A stretch of 64,000 nt of DNA from Oreohelix idahoensis (taxonomy: Eukaryota > Mollusca > Gastropoda > Stylommatophora > Oreohelicidae). The stretch covers positions 1 through 64,000 of the forward strand of contig JAMPIV010018979.1 in NCBI GenBank assembly GCA_024509875.1, given 5' to 3'. A model generated the notes under the pieces. The model had not been told where the DNA came from, ran no database searches, and was given only the letters and a program-made list of their open reading frames with translations. This document shows, in pieces, positions 33,812-43,699 of this stretch; the stretch's first letter is position 1; every line of letters begins with the position of its first letter. Both the position numbers and the translations under genes were made by a program.

Positions 33812-33873
33812 GCTGTCACCTCAGGGGCGCATTCCCATAGTCAGTTATGACTGAAGGGGCTATTATTATTATT
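33812..33873 (+). mobile_element. 62-bp (ATT)-tailed insertion in the LINE 3' UTR
   Basis: Absent from the paralogous 3' UTR at 4995. It is flanked by ATTAC (33807-33811 and 33874-33878). The sequence GCTGTCACCTCAGGGGCGCA ... GACTGAAGGGGCTATTATT with an (ATT)n end fits a strongly truncated LINE or SINE 3' end. Confidence 0.75.
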
Positions 33874-34150
33874 ATTACATAACATCATATGTAGGTTTTA
33901 AAGTTAATTTTGTCCTGTTTAGTATAAATTATGATACGCATCTGTAAATTTGTGTAACTGTTATTGTACTGTTACAATGTTGGGATTTTATTTTATTGTA
34001 CTTTCTTGTTATTTTATTATTTAAGTAACATTTAGGATACGTGTGAGAATAAATAGATTAACTATGGAAGAAGAGAGAAAGGAAGGGCAGAATGTTAGAC
34101 GGGCCTGCGTGACCAATTCTAAACCCTTTGAAAATAAAGTTCGTTCGTTC

Positions 34151-34407
<257 letters not shown>

Positions 34408-34429
34408 CTGATAATGTTTGTACTTTTCA

Positions 34430-34655
34430 ACATATGTTATGTCATGCTTATAAGTAATTAATGTTAATATGAGTGTGCTATATTATTATTTTACTTTACA
34501 ACGTTGAATTCCTTGAATTTGATATGTAAAATGCATATGAGAATAAATGAATTCAGTATGAAAGGTGAGAGAAAGGAAGGGCAGAATGTCAGACGGGCCT
34601 GCGTGCCCAATTCTCAACCCTTTGAAAATAAAGTTCGTTCGTTCGTTCGTTCGTT
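34430..34655 (+). mobile_element. CR1-like LINE 3' UTR fragment
   Basis: A diverged copy of the 3' UTR at 33960-34150, ending CCTTTGAAAATAAAGTTCG and (GTTC)n. Confidence 0.85.
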
Positions 34656-34905
34656 CGTTCCTCTACCTCTCTTACCCTGGAGATTCCAGATAAGGGACTG
34701 CCTGGTAATGCTATCAACAGGTTACCTCAGTGTGTGTCCTATCCATCTCCAGCGTCTTCTTTTAATCTGTTGTTCCATTGGCATTTGTCTGGTTCTTATC
34801 ATCAGTTCCACATTAAAGATCTTGTCATGCTTCTTCAATCCTTCTGTTCTACACAAACACCCATTTATGAAAGTCTATAGTTTTTTTGGTTGTTGTTTTA
34901 CACTT
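34656..34905 (-). mobile_element. LINE-F tail fragment
   Basis: On the minus strand it reads RRWRWIGHTLR, a stop, PVDSITRQSLIWNLQGKRGR, very close to the copy at 15670-16216. Confidence 0.85.
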
Positions 34906-35302
34906 ATTTTGTTTGGTTGACCTTGTCCATGCTGTTTCTTAAAGTTTATGTGGTTAAAAATTAGTTTTTAAAGGATGATATAACCAACCCTATACCAAAC
35001 CCTATTAGTCACTTTTTATGACATGCATGGTAGGGAACAGTGTTATTATCCTTTCTCCCCTCTCAGACCCCGGTCACACTCTGGTGATATTCATAATTAG
35101 TTTCTTTATTATTTTTTATTATTAAATGTAGTTCACATGTGTAAATAACATTCCTGCAATCTTTTATATTATATTGCTGCAACAAACCAAAACCTCACCA
35201 TCTAAAATAGTAAGTGGGATGCACAAAAGGACTCCTGCAAGACGTTAATTTATGTTTGAGGAAACAAACATAGGCAATACATCGTACTGGGACAAAGGAC
35301 AA

Positions 35303-35545
35303 AGAAAGTTGCCAACATTATGGCCACAAGGTCTTTATCAGGGATAAGAGGTAGTCTCATAGCAGATACTGCCATAGGTCCAGTTCCCTTCCTCACTGCG
35401 TTTTCCTTCCCCAACTCAAGAGCTCAGTCAAGTACCCATTTACAGCTGGGTAGACGAGCATGACGATACCATGAATTGAACCTAGCAACTTTGCCGTGAG
35501 AGACTAGAGCTCTAACGACTCTGTCAGTTGAACAGTCATAATAAA
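35303..35545 (-). mobile_element. SINE-G copy 1, tRNA-related
   Basis: The minus strand has AGGTTCAATTCATGG, a perfect box B, behind GAGTCGTTAGAGCTCTAGTC. The body has TCTACCCAGCTGTAAATGGG, TACTTGACTGAGCTCTTGAG and GTGAGGAAGGGAACTGG. A diverged copy lies at 47880-48115. Confidence 0.7.
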
Positions 35546-36160
35546 GAATTATTAAGAACAGACGGTTCTGATAAAGTACCAAATATATATATACAGTGCT
35601 CTCCTCAGTTAAAGCAGATCTTCAGTGGATTTTAGTAAACTCAGACATTAGATGAATCAGTAATCGCAGAATTTACTGTAAACATTCATTGTAAGTGTCG
35701 GTGGTGTTAAATAATGCTTTTGCACATTTATGATGCAGATAAAAAATTTGAGTTTTTCACAGTGTTCCTGTTTTGTGCATTATGATTCTTGAGAGATATT
35801 TCACAACTTTTCCCCCACTTTAAAAACACTTCACAAGTCATAAAATCTGCCTTAGAAGCAAATAAGGAAAAACAATGAAAAATAACATTGCACTTCAGAC
35901 ATGTTTTTCAAAACTGAAACAATACAAGTAAGATGAGCAGGGTAGCTTGTGAGCCAGGAATCTAGATTGTTTAAGCCTTCATTACTAATTGTAATTACAT
36001 GCTGAGGGAGTTTGAGCACCTATGGGTTTGCCTGGAGTGCAGTTATGTCGATTCTGTTCAACAATAACTATGAAACAATAACATTTATCATGAGTATAAT
36101 ACAAGACGCAGAGCATTAGATTAATTTATATTTTTTTTATTTTATGAATAGAAATGACCC
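35546..36160. other. Intronic, no feature recognised
   Basis: AT-rich part of the 11.2-kb SLC6 intron. Confidence 0.4.
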
Positions 36161-36177
36161 CTCAACCCCAAAGAGGT

Positions 36178-36426
36178 AATAGGGGAGGGAGGGTAAAGGA
36201 TTCCGTTACACGCCCATTGAGGCATATTGGGAATATGGTGTTAGGGGTGATGTGGTCAGCATCATGCCGGCCGCCTTAACCTTCCCAGAGTTGCTCTGGA
36301 ACCCATTTGAGGCTGGGTCAAACCAGGAGCCGTTTGCGGCCTAAAAAAATCCCGCCTCATCTGGGGATTGAACCACAGACCACTGAGCTAGGTAGCCAGT
36401 GCACTAACCACTATGCTACCGCATAA
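36178..36426 (-). mobile_element. SINE-C copy 2
   Basis: Reverse copy: head at right with TGCGGTAGCATAGTGGTTAG on the minus strand and a B box in TGGTTCAATCCCC; body CCAGAGTTGCTCTGG on the plus strand. The short duplication AAAGAGGT (36170-36177 and 36427-36434) flanks it. Confidence 0.88.
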
Positions 36427-36592
36427 AAAGAGGTCATAATTAGGACATAAAGTGTCTCTTAAGACCAGAAAATATATATGATTATTGGTAATACCTCATC
36501 GTGGCATCATACATCCTATCCAATTATTGTAAATAAAGTAAATTAAAATGTCCAAATTGTGTGGCATGTGTGTTTGCTTCTATTGTTCTAAA

Positions 36593-36656
36593 ATGGTAGT
36601 CTTTTCATACTTGTCATGGTGTAGAACCTTTTCATACTTGTCATGGTGTAGAACAA
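36593..36656. repeat. 26-bp direct duplication
   Basis: CTTTTCATACTTGTCATGGT plus GTAGAA occurs twice in a row. Confidence 0.85.
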
Positions 36657-36751
36657 ACAAAAAAAAAAAAAAAAGGAAGAGGGTGGGGATTAAGCTTTGG
36701 CTTAAGGTTTTCAGGAATAAACTATCGAGCTATAACAATGAGTACACTCAC

Positions 36752-37076
36752 TCCCAAAACTCCTCACTAGCAGGTATACTCTTGTTGCTTCTCACATATG
36801 CCATTTTCGTGCCATTAGCCACAAAGGCAAACATAGAAGCTGCACTGTCATTCATGAATGTCTGGTTTTTGGTTACATTGTCAAATCCAGCAAGTGCAGA
36901 AATATTCTTCAGTCTCTCATCATCCACACACTTGTCTGTATTCCAGTCATTATTACAATGGGACCAGGGAAGGACTGTGCGGAATGATAAAAACAAGTAG
37001 TACAGTGTCCAGGCGATGATCACATTGTAGTAGATGCAGACAATGGCTGAGCAAATTATCATTCCAAGACCAACAC
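36752..37076 (-). CDS. SLC6 transporter exon (TM3 and extracellular loop 2)
   Basis: Encodes (G)VGLGMIICSAIVCIYYNVI then IAWTLYYLFLSFRTVLPWSH, the disulfide-type pair in CNNDWNTDKC, a long loop, and ending PASEEFWE. The loop has six N-glycosylation sequons: NIS, NVT, NQT, NDS, NGT and NKS. The acceptor is TTTCTTTCCTTTTCAG/GTGTT and the donor is GGGA/GTGAGT. The first two bases need a preceding G in the mRNA, which the exon at 38822 does not supply; see the predicted missing exon. Confidence 0.95.
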
Positions 37077-37091
37077 CTGAAAAGGAAAGAA

Positions 37092-37312
37092 ATGATTCTA
37101 GATAAGATATCATCAGCATCATCATCACATTTCACCTCCCCAAAGAGCATAGGACTTTATGCCAAGTTATGGTCTTATGCCAAGTTATGGTCTTATGCTA
37201 AGTTATGGTCTTATGCCAAGTTATGGTCTTATGCCAAGTCTTCCTGTTCCTGGCCCGTGCCATCAGCTCATGGTCTTTCCATGTCTTCTTCATCCCCTTC
37301 ATAAGCCACACA
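37092..37312 (-). mobile_element. LINE-F tail fragment with an 18-bp tandem repeat inside
   Basis: TTCCTG...GTGCCATCAGCTCATGGTCT and TTTCCATGTCTTCTTCATCC match the fragment at 30445. Five units of AAGTTATGGTCTTATGCC lie at about 37160-37240. Confidence 0.7.
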
Positions 37313-37327
37313 TTAGATAAGATATAC

Positions 37328-37654
37328 TTACTTACTTAGTCGTTCCCCTTCTACCGTGAGGTGTAGAGGTTTGGAAGAGAGAGCGCCAGACTATCCTATC
37401 GTCTGTCTTCCTCCTGGCCTGGTTCCATTCTAGTCCTCGGTCCTTCAAAGATTGTCTGTCCTCCCAGCGGACTCTGGGTTGTCTTGGAGTTCTGGATCCC
37501 TGGCTCTTAGTTTCCCATGCTTGTCGTGGTAGCCGATCTTCTCCCATTCTGCAGACATAACCAAACCATCTTAGTTGGGACTGTTCTACTTGGATCTGCA
37601 GGGGGTGGGATTTTAAGCCTTGACGTATCATCTGGTTGCAGACCATGTCTCTTC
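37328..37654 (-). mobile_element. RTE LINE 3' fragment with (ACTT)n
   Basis: Flanked by a perfect 15-bp duplication TTAGATAAGATATAC (37313-37327 and 37655-37669). The minus-strand frame reads QLRWFGYVCRMGEDRLPRQA and RRKTDDRIVWRSLFQTSTPH, which is the C-terminus of the element at 12184. Confidence 0.93.
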
Positions 37655-37669
37655 TTAGATAAGATATAC

Positions 37670-38020
37670 GGATTAAAACTACTAAATATCATCATCATTA
37701 CCATTTCAGCTCCCCGTAGAGCAGTGACCTTCAACAAATACCTTCCAAGCCCTCCTGTGCTGTGCCACTTGCTCAAGGTTATACCATATCTTCTTTATTC
37801 CTTTCATTTCTGTCTCCACCTCTCTTCTCCGTGTGTTTTTTTTTTGTCTCCCTTAACTCTCTAACCCTGGGGGAATTCCAGAAAAAGGACTGCCTTGAAA
37901 TGCTATCAGCAGGTTTCTTCAATGTAAATTGCCAGCATCTTATTCTCAAGTCCTGTTCTACTGACACTTATCTGTTTCTTATCATCAGTTCAACATTGTA
38001 GACCATGCCACGTAGAATTG
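37670..38020 (-). mobile_element. LINE-F tail fragment
   Basis: The minus-strand frame 37779-37967 reads VEQDLRIRCWQFTLKKPADS and ISRQSFFWN, a diverged version of RRRRWRWIGHTLRKPVDS. A second diverged LINE-F fragment lies just left of the RTE insertion. Confidence 0.75.
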
Positions 38021-38177
38021 ACATGCTCTGTCTCATAGTCTAATGTTTGTGCTCTCTTTGTCACTTTTCTTCTTTTGTGAGTTCACAATGATATAGAATG
38101 TTTACTGATATCTTCAGCCAGCACTGTCATTTTTTTTTTCAAAGAAACACTTCTTTGTAAGTGACTGTTTTAATTAA

Positions 38178-38486
38178 CTCTTTCTACCCCAAGAGCCGTA
38201 AGTTGTGCCACAATGTGGTACACTTTTCTCTCAAGTGCTGTTTAAAACCCACATTTCGTTAGAGTCAGATTTTGTCACGTCTTCACTTTACTTGATATCA
38301 AACAAACTTAACTGTTACATTTATGACTGACAACATTTCGGCATATTCTTCTGAAAATTTACAACAGGTTTATAAATATTATTAATTATTGTCTCTTACA
38401 TATCTATGTTTATTGCTTGTGTTAAAATATCTCGTATAGAAAATAAACTGGCAATACAACCTAAAAAATGCCTGGGATGAAAAGAG
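38178..38486. mobile_element. piggyBac-like MITE 2 (TTAA ends)
   Basis: Bounded by TTAA at 38174-38177 and 38487-38490. Termini are CTCTTTCTACCCCAAGAG and, inward from the right, CTCTTTTCATCCCAGGC. No ORF. It resembles MITE 1 only in the TTAACTCTT start. Confidence 0.7.
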
Positions 38487-38821
38487 TTAAGGCTTTTTTT
38501 TTTGGTATTCATATCTTTATCATCAAGCAACCTTATTTCGTATACATTTTTTATCACTGTTAGGTAATTTATGTTGCAGAAAAAAAAATTTAGTGTTGAT
38601 TCAAAGCAAACTCTTCTAACAATCCAAATAAATTAGCTGAGGTGTTAGGAGTCATGACCCAGGTTGTCCCACCTCACTTAGAGTGTCTTGAGGCAAAAGG
38701 TTAAAATGATTAATAAAGGGTGAGTACTCCTAATGCTCAGATTATCTCGTGCTGTGCCACTCTCCTATAGTTTCTCATGTAAAGATAACAGGGACAAAAT
38801 TACATTAAACTAACAGTTCAC

Positions 38822-38934
38822 TTTCCATATAGCTACAGGACTAAGACTTGAAAACTGGCCATAGGACACTTCCAAAAAGAACAATGGAAGGCCACATACC
38901 AGCAGGAACAAGGTGTATGGAATCAGGAAGGCAC
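38822..38934 (-). CDS. SLC6 transporter exon (TM2)
   Basis: Encodes (G)[19 protein letters not shown] then [38 protein letters not shown] is the TM2 signature. The acceptor is TTTGCAG/GTGCC and the donor is AAA/GTGAAC; reading through gives a stop within four codons. It ends in phase 0, whereas the next found exon needs one leading base, so a small exon is missing between them. Confidence 0.95.
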
Positions 38935-39257
38935 CTGCAAATTAAAAAAAAAAATGCAAATCATGTCATGACAAAAAACTCATACATTTTGTTCTCACTT
39001 TTGTGGCTTACAAAAGGGTAGCCAAGCATACCATAACATATATTGATATTTTTAACTGCTGCATTTGAAGGGCAAAGACCCATATACCATATGACATCAT
39101 TCGTAGTTTTATCAAAATAGATGTGCTTACAGGTCTTTCAACTTATCTTTACTTGGTAACTCTTTTTTATTACAACTGTTTGTGCTGTTCCCTGTTCCAT
39201 TGCAGATATATTTCATGTCCCTTAATAAATTTACTCTATTATAAATAAATTTACTCT

Positions 39258-39372
39258 ATTTGGGCTGAGTGGACGGAGGAAGAAGTTACTATATTGTCTT
39301 GAATTTATTACACTATATATCCTATACATTGAGGGTTGAACGGGATATTTTGTTTAAAAGAAAATATAAAAA
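39258..39372 (+). repeat. Family H repeat
   Basis: GGGCTGAGTGGACGGAGGAA, GTCTTGAATTTATTACACTA and GAGGGTTGAACGGGATATTT match the copy at 9296-9432. Confidence 0.7.
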
Positions 39373-39835
39373 AATGTCCCTTAATAAATTTTCATACCTG
39401 AAAGGACACCAAGGTTGTAAATCAGAGAATAATTGCAGCGAAATGTATTAATATAAGTAGATTATAAGCATCAAGAAGCCACTATCACATGGCAACAAGT
39501 GAGAGAGGGAACCGGATTATATAACGTGTGTTTTCTTGAGTGGTGTGAGTTCTTCTTGTGCTACTTGCTTTTCATTATTTCTTATTCTCTTTTATAGTCT
39601 AAGTGTGCTGTGAGTCTTCTGAATGCTGGAAATCTGCTTGTGTTTACACATATTTGTCATCTGCCTTTACAGTAATAGTATCCCTTTCAGCCATTACTGA
39701 CTATAGGAACGATGTCTCGGTGGGCACGAGGTTTAGCACTTGGATAAAGAGGTCAAGCTGTTGCCCATGCAGCATGCCTCTGCTGGTGAGTTCAGAAGAA
39801 CGGCGCAGCCGATACAGTCTGACACCAGAACACGT

Positions 39836-40086
39836 GCTAAATCCTCCTGTCCTGTGCCATCTGCTCCTGGTCTTTCTATGTCTTCTTTATTCCATTCATT
39901 TCTGTCTCCAGTTCTCTTCTCCGTGTACTTTTCAGTCTCCCTCGACCTCTTTTACCCCAGAGGATTACAGAACAAAGACTGCCTTGTAATGCTATAAGTA
40001 TATTTTCTCAATGTGTGTCCTTTTCATCACTAGCATCTTTCTCTCTTGTTCCACTGGCACTTGTCTGTTTCTTGTTATCATCTGTC
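39836..40086 (-). mobile_element. LINE-F tail fragment
   Basis: Contains the reverse complement of the TWKDLE--A-DR block (CCATCTGCTCCTGGTCTTTC) and of the WNP-GK-GR-R block. Diverged. Confidence 0.75.
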
Positions 40087-40149
40087 TTTAATTTGTTGGT
40101 TTTATTTTTATAAACTGCAACTTGGGCCGTTTAGCAGTAATGATCAATA

Positions 40150-41900
40150 TACCAGTGTGGTAAAATGGGATGTTATAAATATTTATAGGGGACTTAGTGT
40201 ACTGACTGAGATCAGCTGTGAAGGTATCTGTATCTAATAGGTGTAGTGTTTTACAGATAACCTTACTTGCTACCACATTTATACCTCAGTCAGAATTATT
40301 CTGGAATATTGTGATGACTACGTTAAATGTCTAGGGTTATGTAAATGATGAAGTGTAAGTCACAACAACAACAGACAGATAAACAATTTAATTTATTCCA
40401 CCACACTTGACAACACTGTGACACTCACACACATTTAACACTCTATAAGACTATCTTAATTGAGTCAATGGTAAAAGTTCAAATATATATGTATTAATTA
40501 CTTTCACTAATATATATCCCGATTCAACTACACAGTGAACCAGGAATCACAATCAAATGTAATCACAATTTATATGTACATAATTTATAAATATACCAAC
40601 GGGCTGATCACCCGTTTGCCAGTCACTTCGATTACGGAAACAACAGCAAATGGATTGATTTGCCATTGCCCTAAAGATGCCAATAGGCGTGATGGGAAAC
40701 AATGGCAAAGAAAGCCTATCTGCTGTTGCCCTAAGACGCCACTAGGCGTAATGGCCACTGACTGCTTTGACGGTCGGTGGCTAAGGACGGAAGAAGAAGA
40801 AGAAGAATTTATAAATATGAACCTTGTAGTGACATATTGTATTAGTATTATCCTATGATAACAAACACTGAGTTCAGAGCGGTAGGCCAACTGTCAGCTT
40901 CATCTGAAACAATTTACACCAGTATACTCCTCCCTAATGGTTACTACGCCTCTGCAATTCCAGCATTAGTTCTTTCTAGTCAATAAGATAGGTGTCAGTG
41001 TACTGTTTGGCAATTCCATGCAGTTTTACTTTTCTCCGACACCTTCTGTTCAGGTTGGAGCAGTATCTAGGCCTTGCCTCATGTTCGCTACTGAACCACA
41101 CACATATACAGACATAAATTATCAATTTACATTCAATTTTCATTAAAAAGATATCAAATATTTCAAGCTTACCACAATTCATGGAAATAATACACAATTA
41201 CGTTGACTGGCAATGAATATGGCACAAAATCCGACCTGCCGCTGTCTCAGGCTTTTATTTAGAAAAATATAAGCTGAATCTCAACGCACTGTTGCTTTAG
41301 AAAGTTTATTTGAAAATGTGGTGCTGAACTGACGCTTCTAATTGACTATATTGGCGGGTCTAACCAATCGTGCCATGTTTACACAGCTTTTCAAAAAAAG
41401 TACCTCTACTACTGTTTCCCCTAACAACAAAAAATTAGTATTTGTAGTCCGACTAATCGTGTTTCGTCTTACATTTACTGCGCTCCAATCAAATAGGATT
41501 TAACATGGGGACCTATTTCCCGTACAATGGTGGTGTCAAAATCTGCCACTGAGCGATTCTGATTTTGGTGTTGTCTGACACCCTCACTATTTCTTTTGGC
41601 TATAAGTTGTTGATTCCTAGACTATTTGCGTAACACTTAACATATTATTTGTCAGCAAGTCCTAAGGAACCCAAATATACAAATTTAAGGGAGCTAGGTG
41701 GCTGCGTTCAAAATGTGCATTTTCTTCTACCTCCTGTTCACTTCGAATACGATGTGGTGTCTGGGTACTGTCAGGCTTTCAAACGTAAACCAGTATAATG
41801 TCATGTTTCCCAATAAGCGTTTTTCAGGTTTTTAAACCTAACTCTCGTATGGGTAGTGTTTTTTATCACTGTCGATTTGAAAAAAAAATTAGTGCTTGTG
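40150..41900 (-). repeat. Family P copy 3, with SINE-B inserted
   Basis: Minus-strand order: ACTTGCTGACAAATAATATG near 41670, GATTGGTTAG (CCAAT at 41364-41368), GTGTATTATTTCCATGAATT and GTG/GTAAGC (possible donor after 41173), then GCGAACATGAGGCAAGGCCT near 41080 and GCTGGAATTGCAGAGGCGTA near 40950. After SINE-B come ACATAACCCTAGACATTTAA, GTAGTCATCA and CTTCACAGCTGATCTCAGTC near 40210. It is 3' of and divergent from copy 2. Confidence 0.7.
40595..40805 (+). mobile_element. SINE-B, (GAA)n tail, LINE-related 3' half
   Basis: A 211-bp element with a perfect 13-bp duplication AATTTATAAATAT (40582-40594 and 40806-40818). It contains an internal near-duplication (TTGCCCTAAAGATGCCAATA / TTGCCCTAAGACGCCACTAG). 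Its 3' part, CCACTAGGCGTAATGGCCAC through GGCTAAGGACGGAAGAAG, is like the 3' end of the LINE fragment at 49711-50160. Confidence 0.88.
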
Positions 41901-41909
41901 GCCTTACAC

Positions 41910-43690
41910 GCGTGATGACTTTAATTGTATAGCGAGACGCGTGTTTAGTGTTGCATGCGTTCCTGCTTTCAGCCCTCCCTTCTCTCTATCCTAAGTTCAT
42001 CTGTCTTTTCATCACGCTGTGTATAAAATGAAATTAATGGAAGTATTAATTTAGGTCATTACGCAGGGTGCCTAGCTCAAGGTTTTCTTAGAAATGCAGT
42101 ACACGTTTTATTGAAGAAAGCGTGTAGTGATGCAGTACGCTTTTACTATCAACGTGAAACGTTACAATTTGCAGACGAAGTAGAAAACAAGGGGGATTTC
42201 GAGTACAGTCATTGTGACAGCACTGTTCTTTACCATTCTTCTTTCCTTTTAATGAAGTTATTTGTTAGACAGAATATTGGACGATTATTAAGAAACAATT
42301 CGATGATTAAGAAACATTTCGTTCTAACACTTGAGAAAATTAATGCATCTGCTCTGTACTTTCTAGTTTGGAGTGGGTTTACATGAAGAAAAAAAAATAA
42401 AGGATCATGCACTTTCTGCACTAAGTAACTAGAGGGTATGTGGAATAAAGTTTTGGTGAAAATTGTACTTGTCAGAAAATGGAAACAAAACTGATAAATT
42501 CAGTAAATGGTTACTACTGATAATGCTATTATATATATTACATATACTACCCGACAAGCACCAAAGGAAAGACATTAAATTTCTTAGCAAATCAGACACG
42601 ATGGTAAGTTGATAATTTAAACAATTTTGAAATGCTTTTTTGTCTGTAAATTATTTTATATTATTAATTATACCTATCATAACATTTTAAAATACCACCT
42701 TTTAGCTTTTTATAACAGTACATCCATCAATCTTCAAAAATATCTCATTCATAAAAATCTGTTAAAATTAAGAAAACTACAGCTTAATTTGTACAAGCGC
42801 CTCCAGGGTGAAATATGGGAACGAAAGTTAACTGCACCACAGTGTGTTTTTCAATTCGGTAGTTAATGTGTTAAGAAAAGCAATTCACGTGACTAGAAGA
42901 GACAGAATGAGAACTGCTGACATCGGAAAAATTGAAGGAACTACATCCTGTATCACGTATTCAGACAGACAACTAATTAAGTAGTTTGTCCATTTCATGA
43001 GAATGGAGCCCTATAAATTATCACTACGCGCATACAGCAGTAGAAAATCTGGTTTTAGGGGAAGACCAAGTGGCTGATGGATATACAATATCACAAAAAT
43101 CATACAAAAACACGCGTTCACAAGAGCCAGTTCGTTCACAAGAGCCAGTGCCACACGCTTGGCTCAAGAACGCAAACTTCATCAGTGAAACGCAAAAGTA
43201 GAAGTAAGTGGGCCTACGAATTATTTAAAAGAGATCCACCTAGCCATTAAGTATTTTTTAAATATCGCATAATCATTTAACACTGGATTTTTAGACTGTG
43301 TAAAGGTCTCAAAGTTTGAGTACTCGCTCTGAAGACTAATGGGACACAGTGAGAATCCCCACGAAGTCACTGGCCTGTCAAGGAAGGGAAGGCGTGTGAA
43401 GACACGGGGTGCAGTGTTCTTCATGAAGTATGCTTACAGAACCTTTTGAGATGGGGACTGTGTAGTGACTTCTAAATACAATATCTAAATTAGTATATAA
43501 CAATATAGGGCATAAAGGCAAAGATAAGAAAGTACAAAAGAATTTTCTGCTAGAACGGTTGGTATCGCCTACGCCTTCAGATTATTATTTGCTAACGAAT
43601 AGCCGAACAAAACGGTACCCAATTTTTCAAATTCGTCCTTGACATAAACACCCACTTTTCCTAGTTCTAAGAAAATATTTGCCTAAAATG
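41910..43690. other. Spacer between divergent family P copies; no gene recognised
   Basis: AT-rich. An open frame at 42111-42386 shows no family features. Confidence 0.4.
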
Positions 43691-43699
43691 CATTGTGGA

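Larger units (their letters stand above)
30957..34150 (+). mobile_element. CR1/Jockey-type LINE, nearly intact, CTAT tail
   Basis: Endonuclease and RT frames, then a 3' UTR ending GGGCAGAATGTTAGAC ... AATAAAGTTCGTTCG and a CTAT microsatellite. The 5' end is not defined; T-rich DNA precedes the first ATG. A short (ATT)-tailed insertion interrupts the 3' UTR at 33812. Its close match to the copy at 3541 suggests recent activity. Confidence 0.92.

Noticed and set aside
37118..37150. Candidate for the missing SLC6 micro-exon (GAG/GTGAAA donor)
   Set aside because: The same sequence recurs near 37700 as LINE-F debris and the encoded residues do not fit the family.
42111..42386. A 91-codon plus-strand open frame
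   Set aside because: No recognisable domain, no supporting copy, and ordinary for AT-rich DNA of this length.
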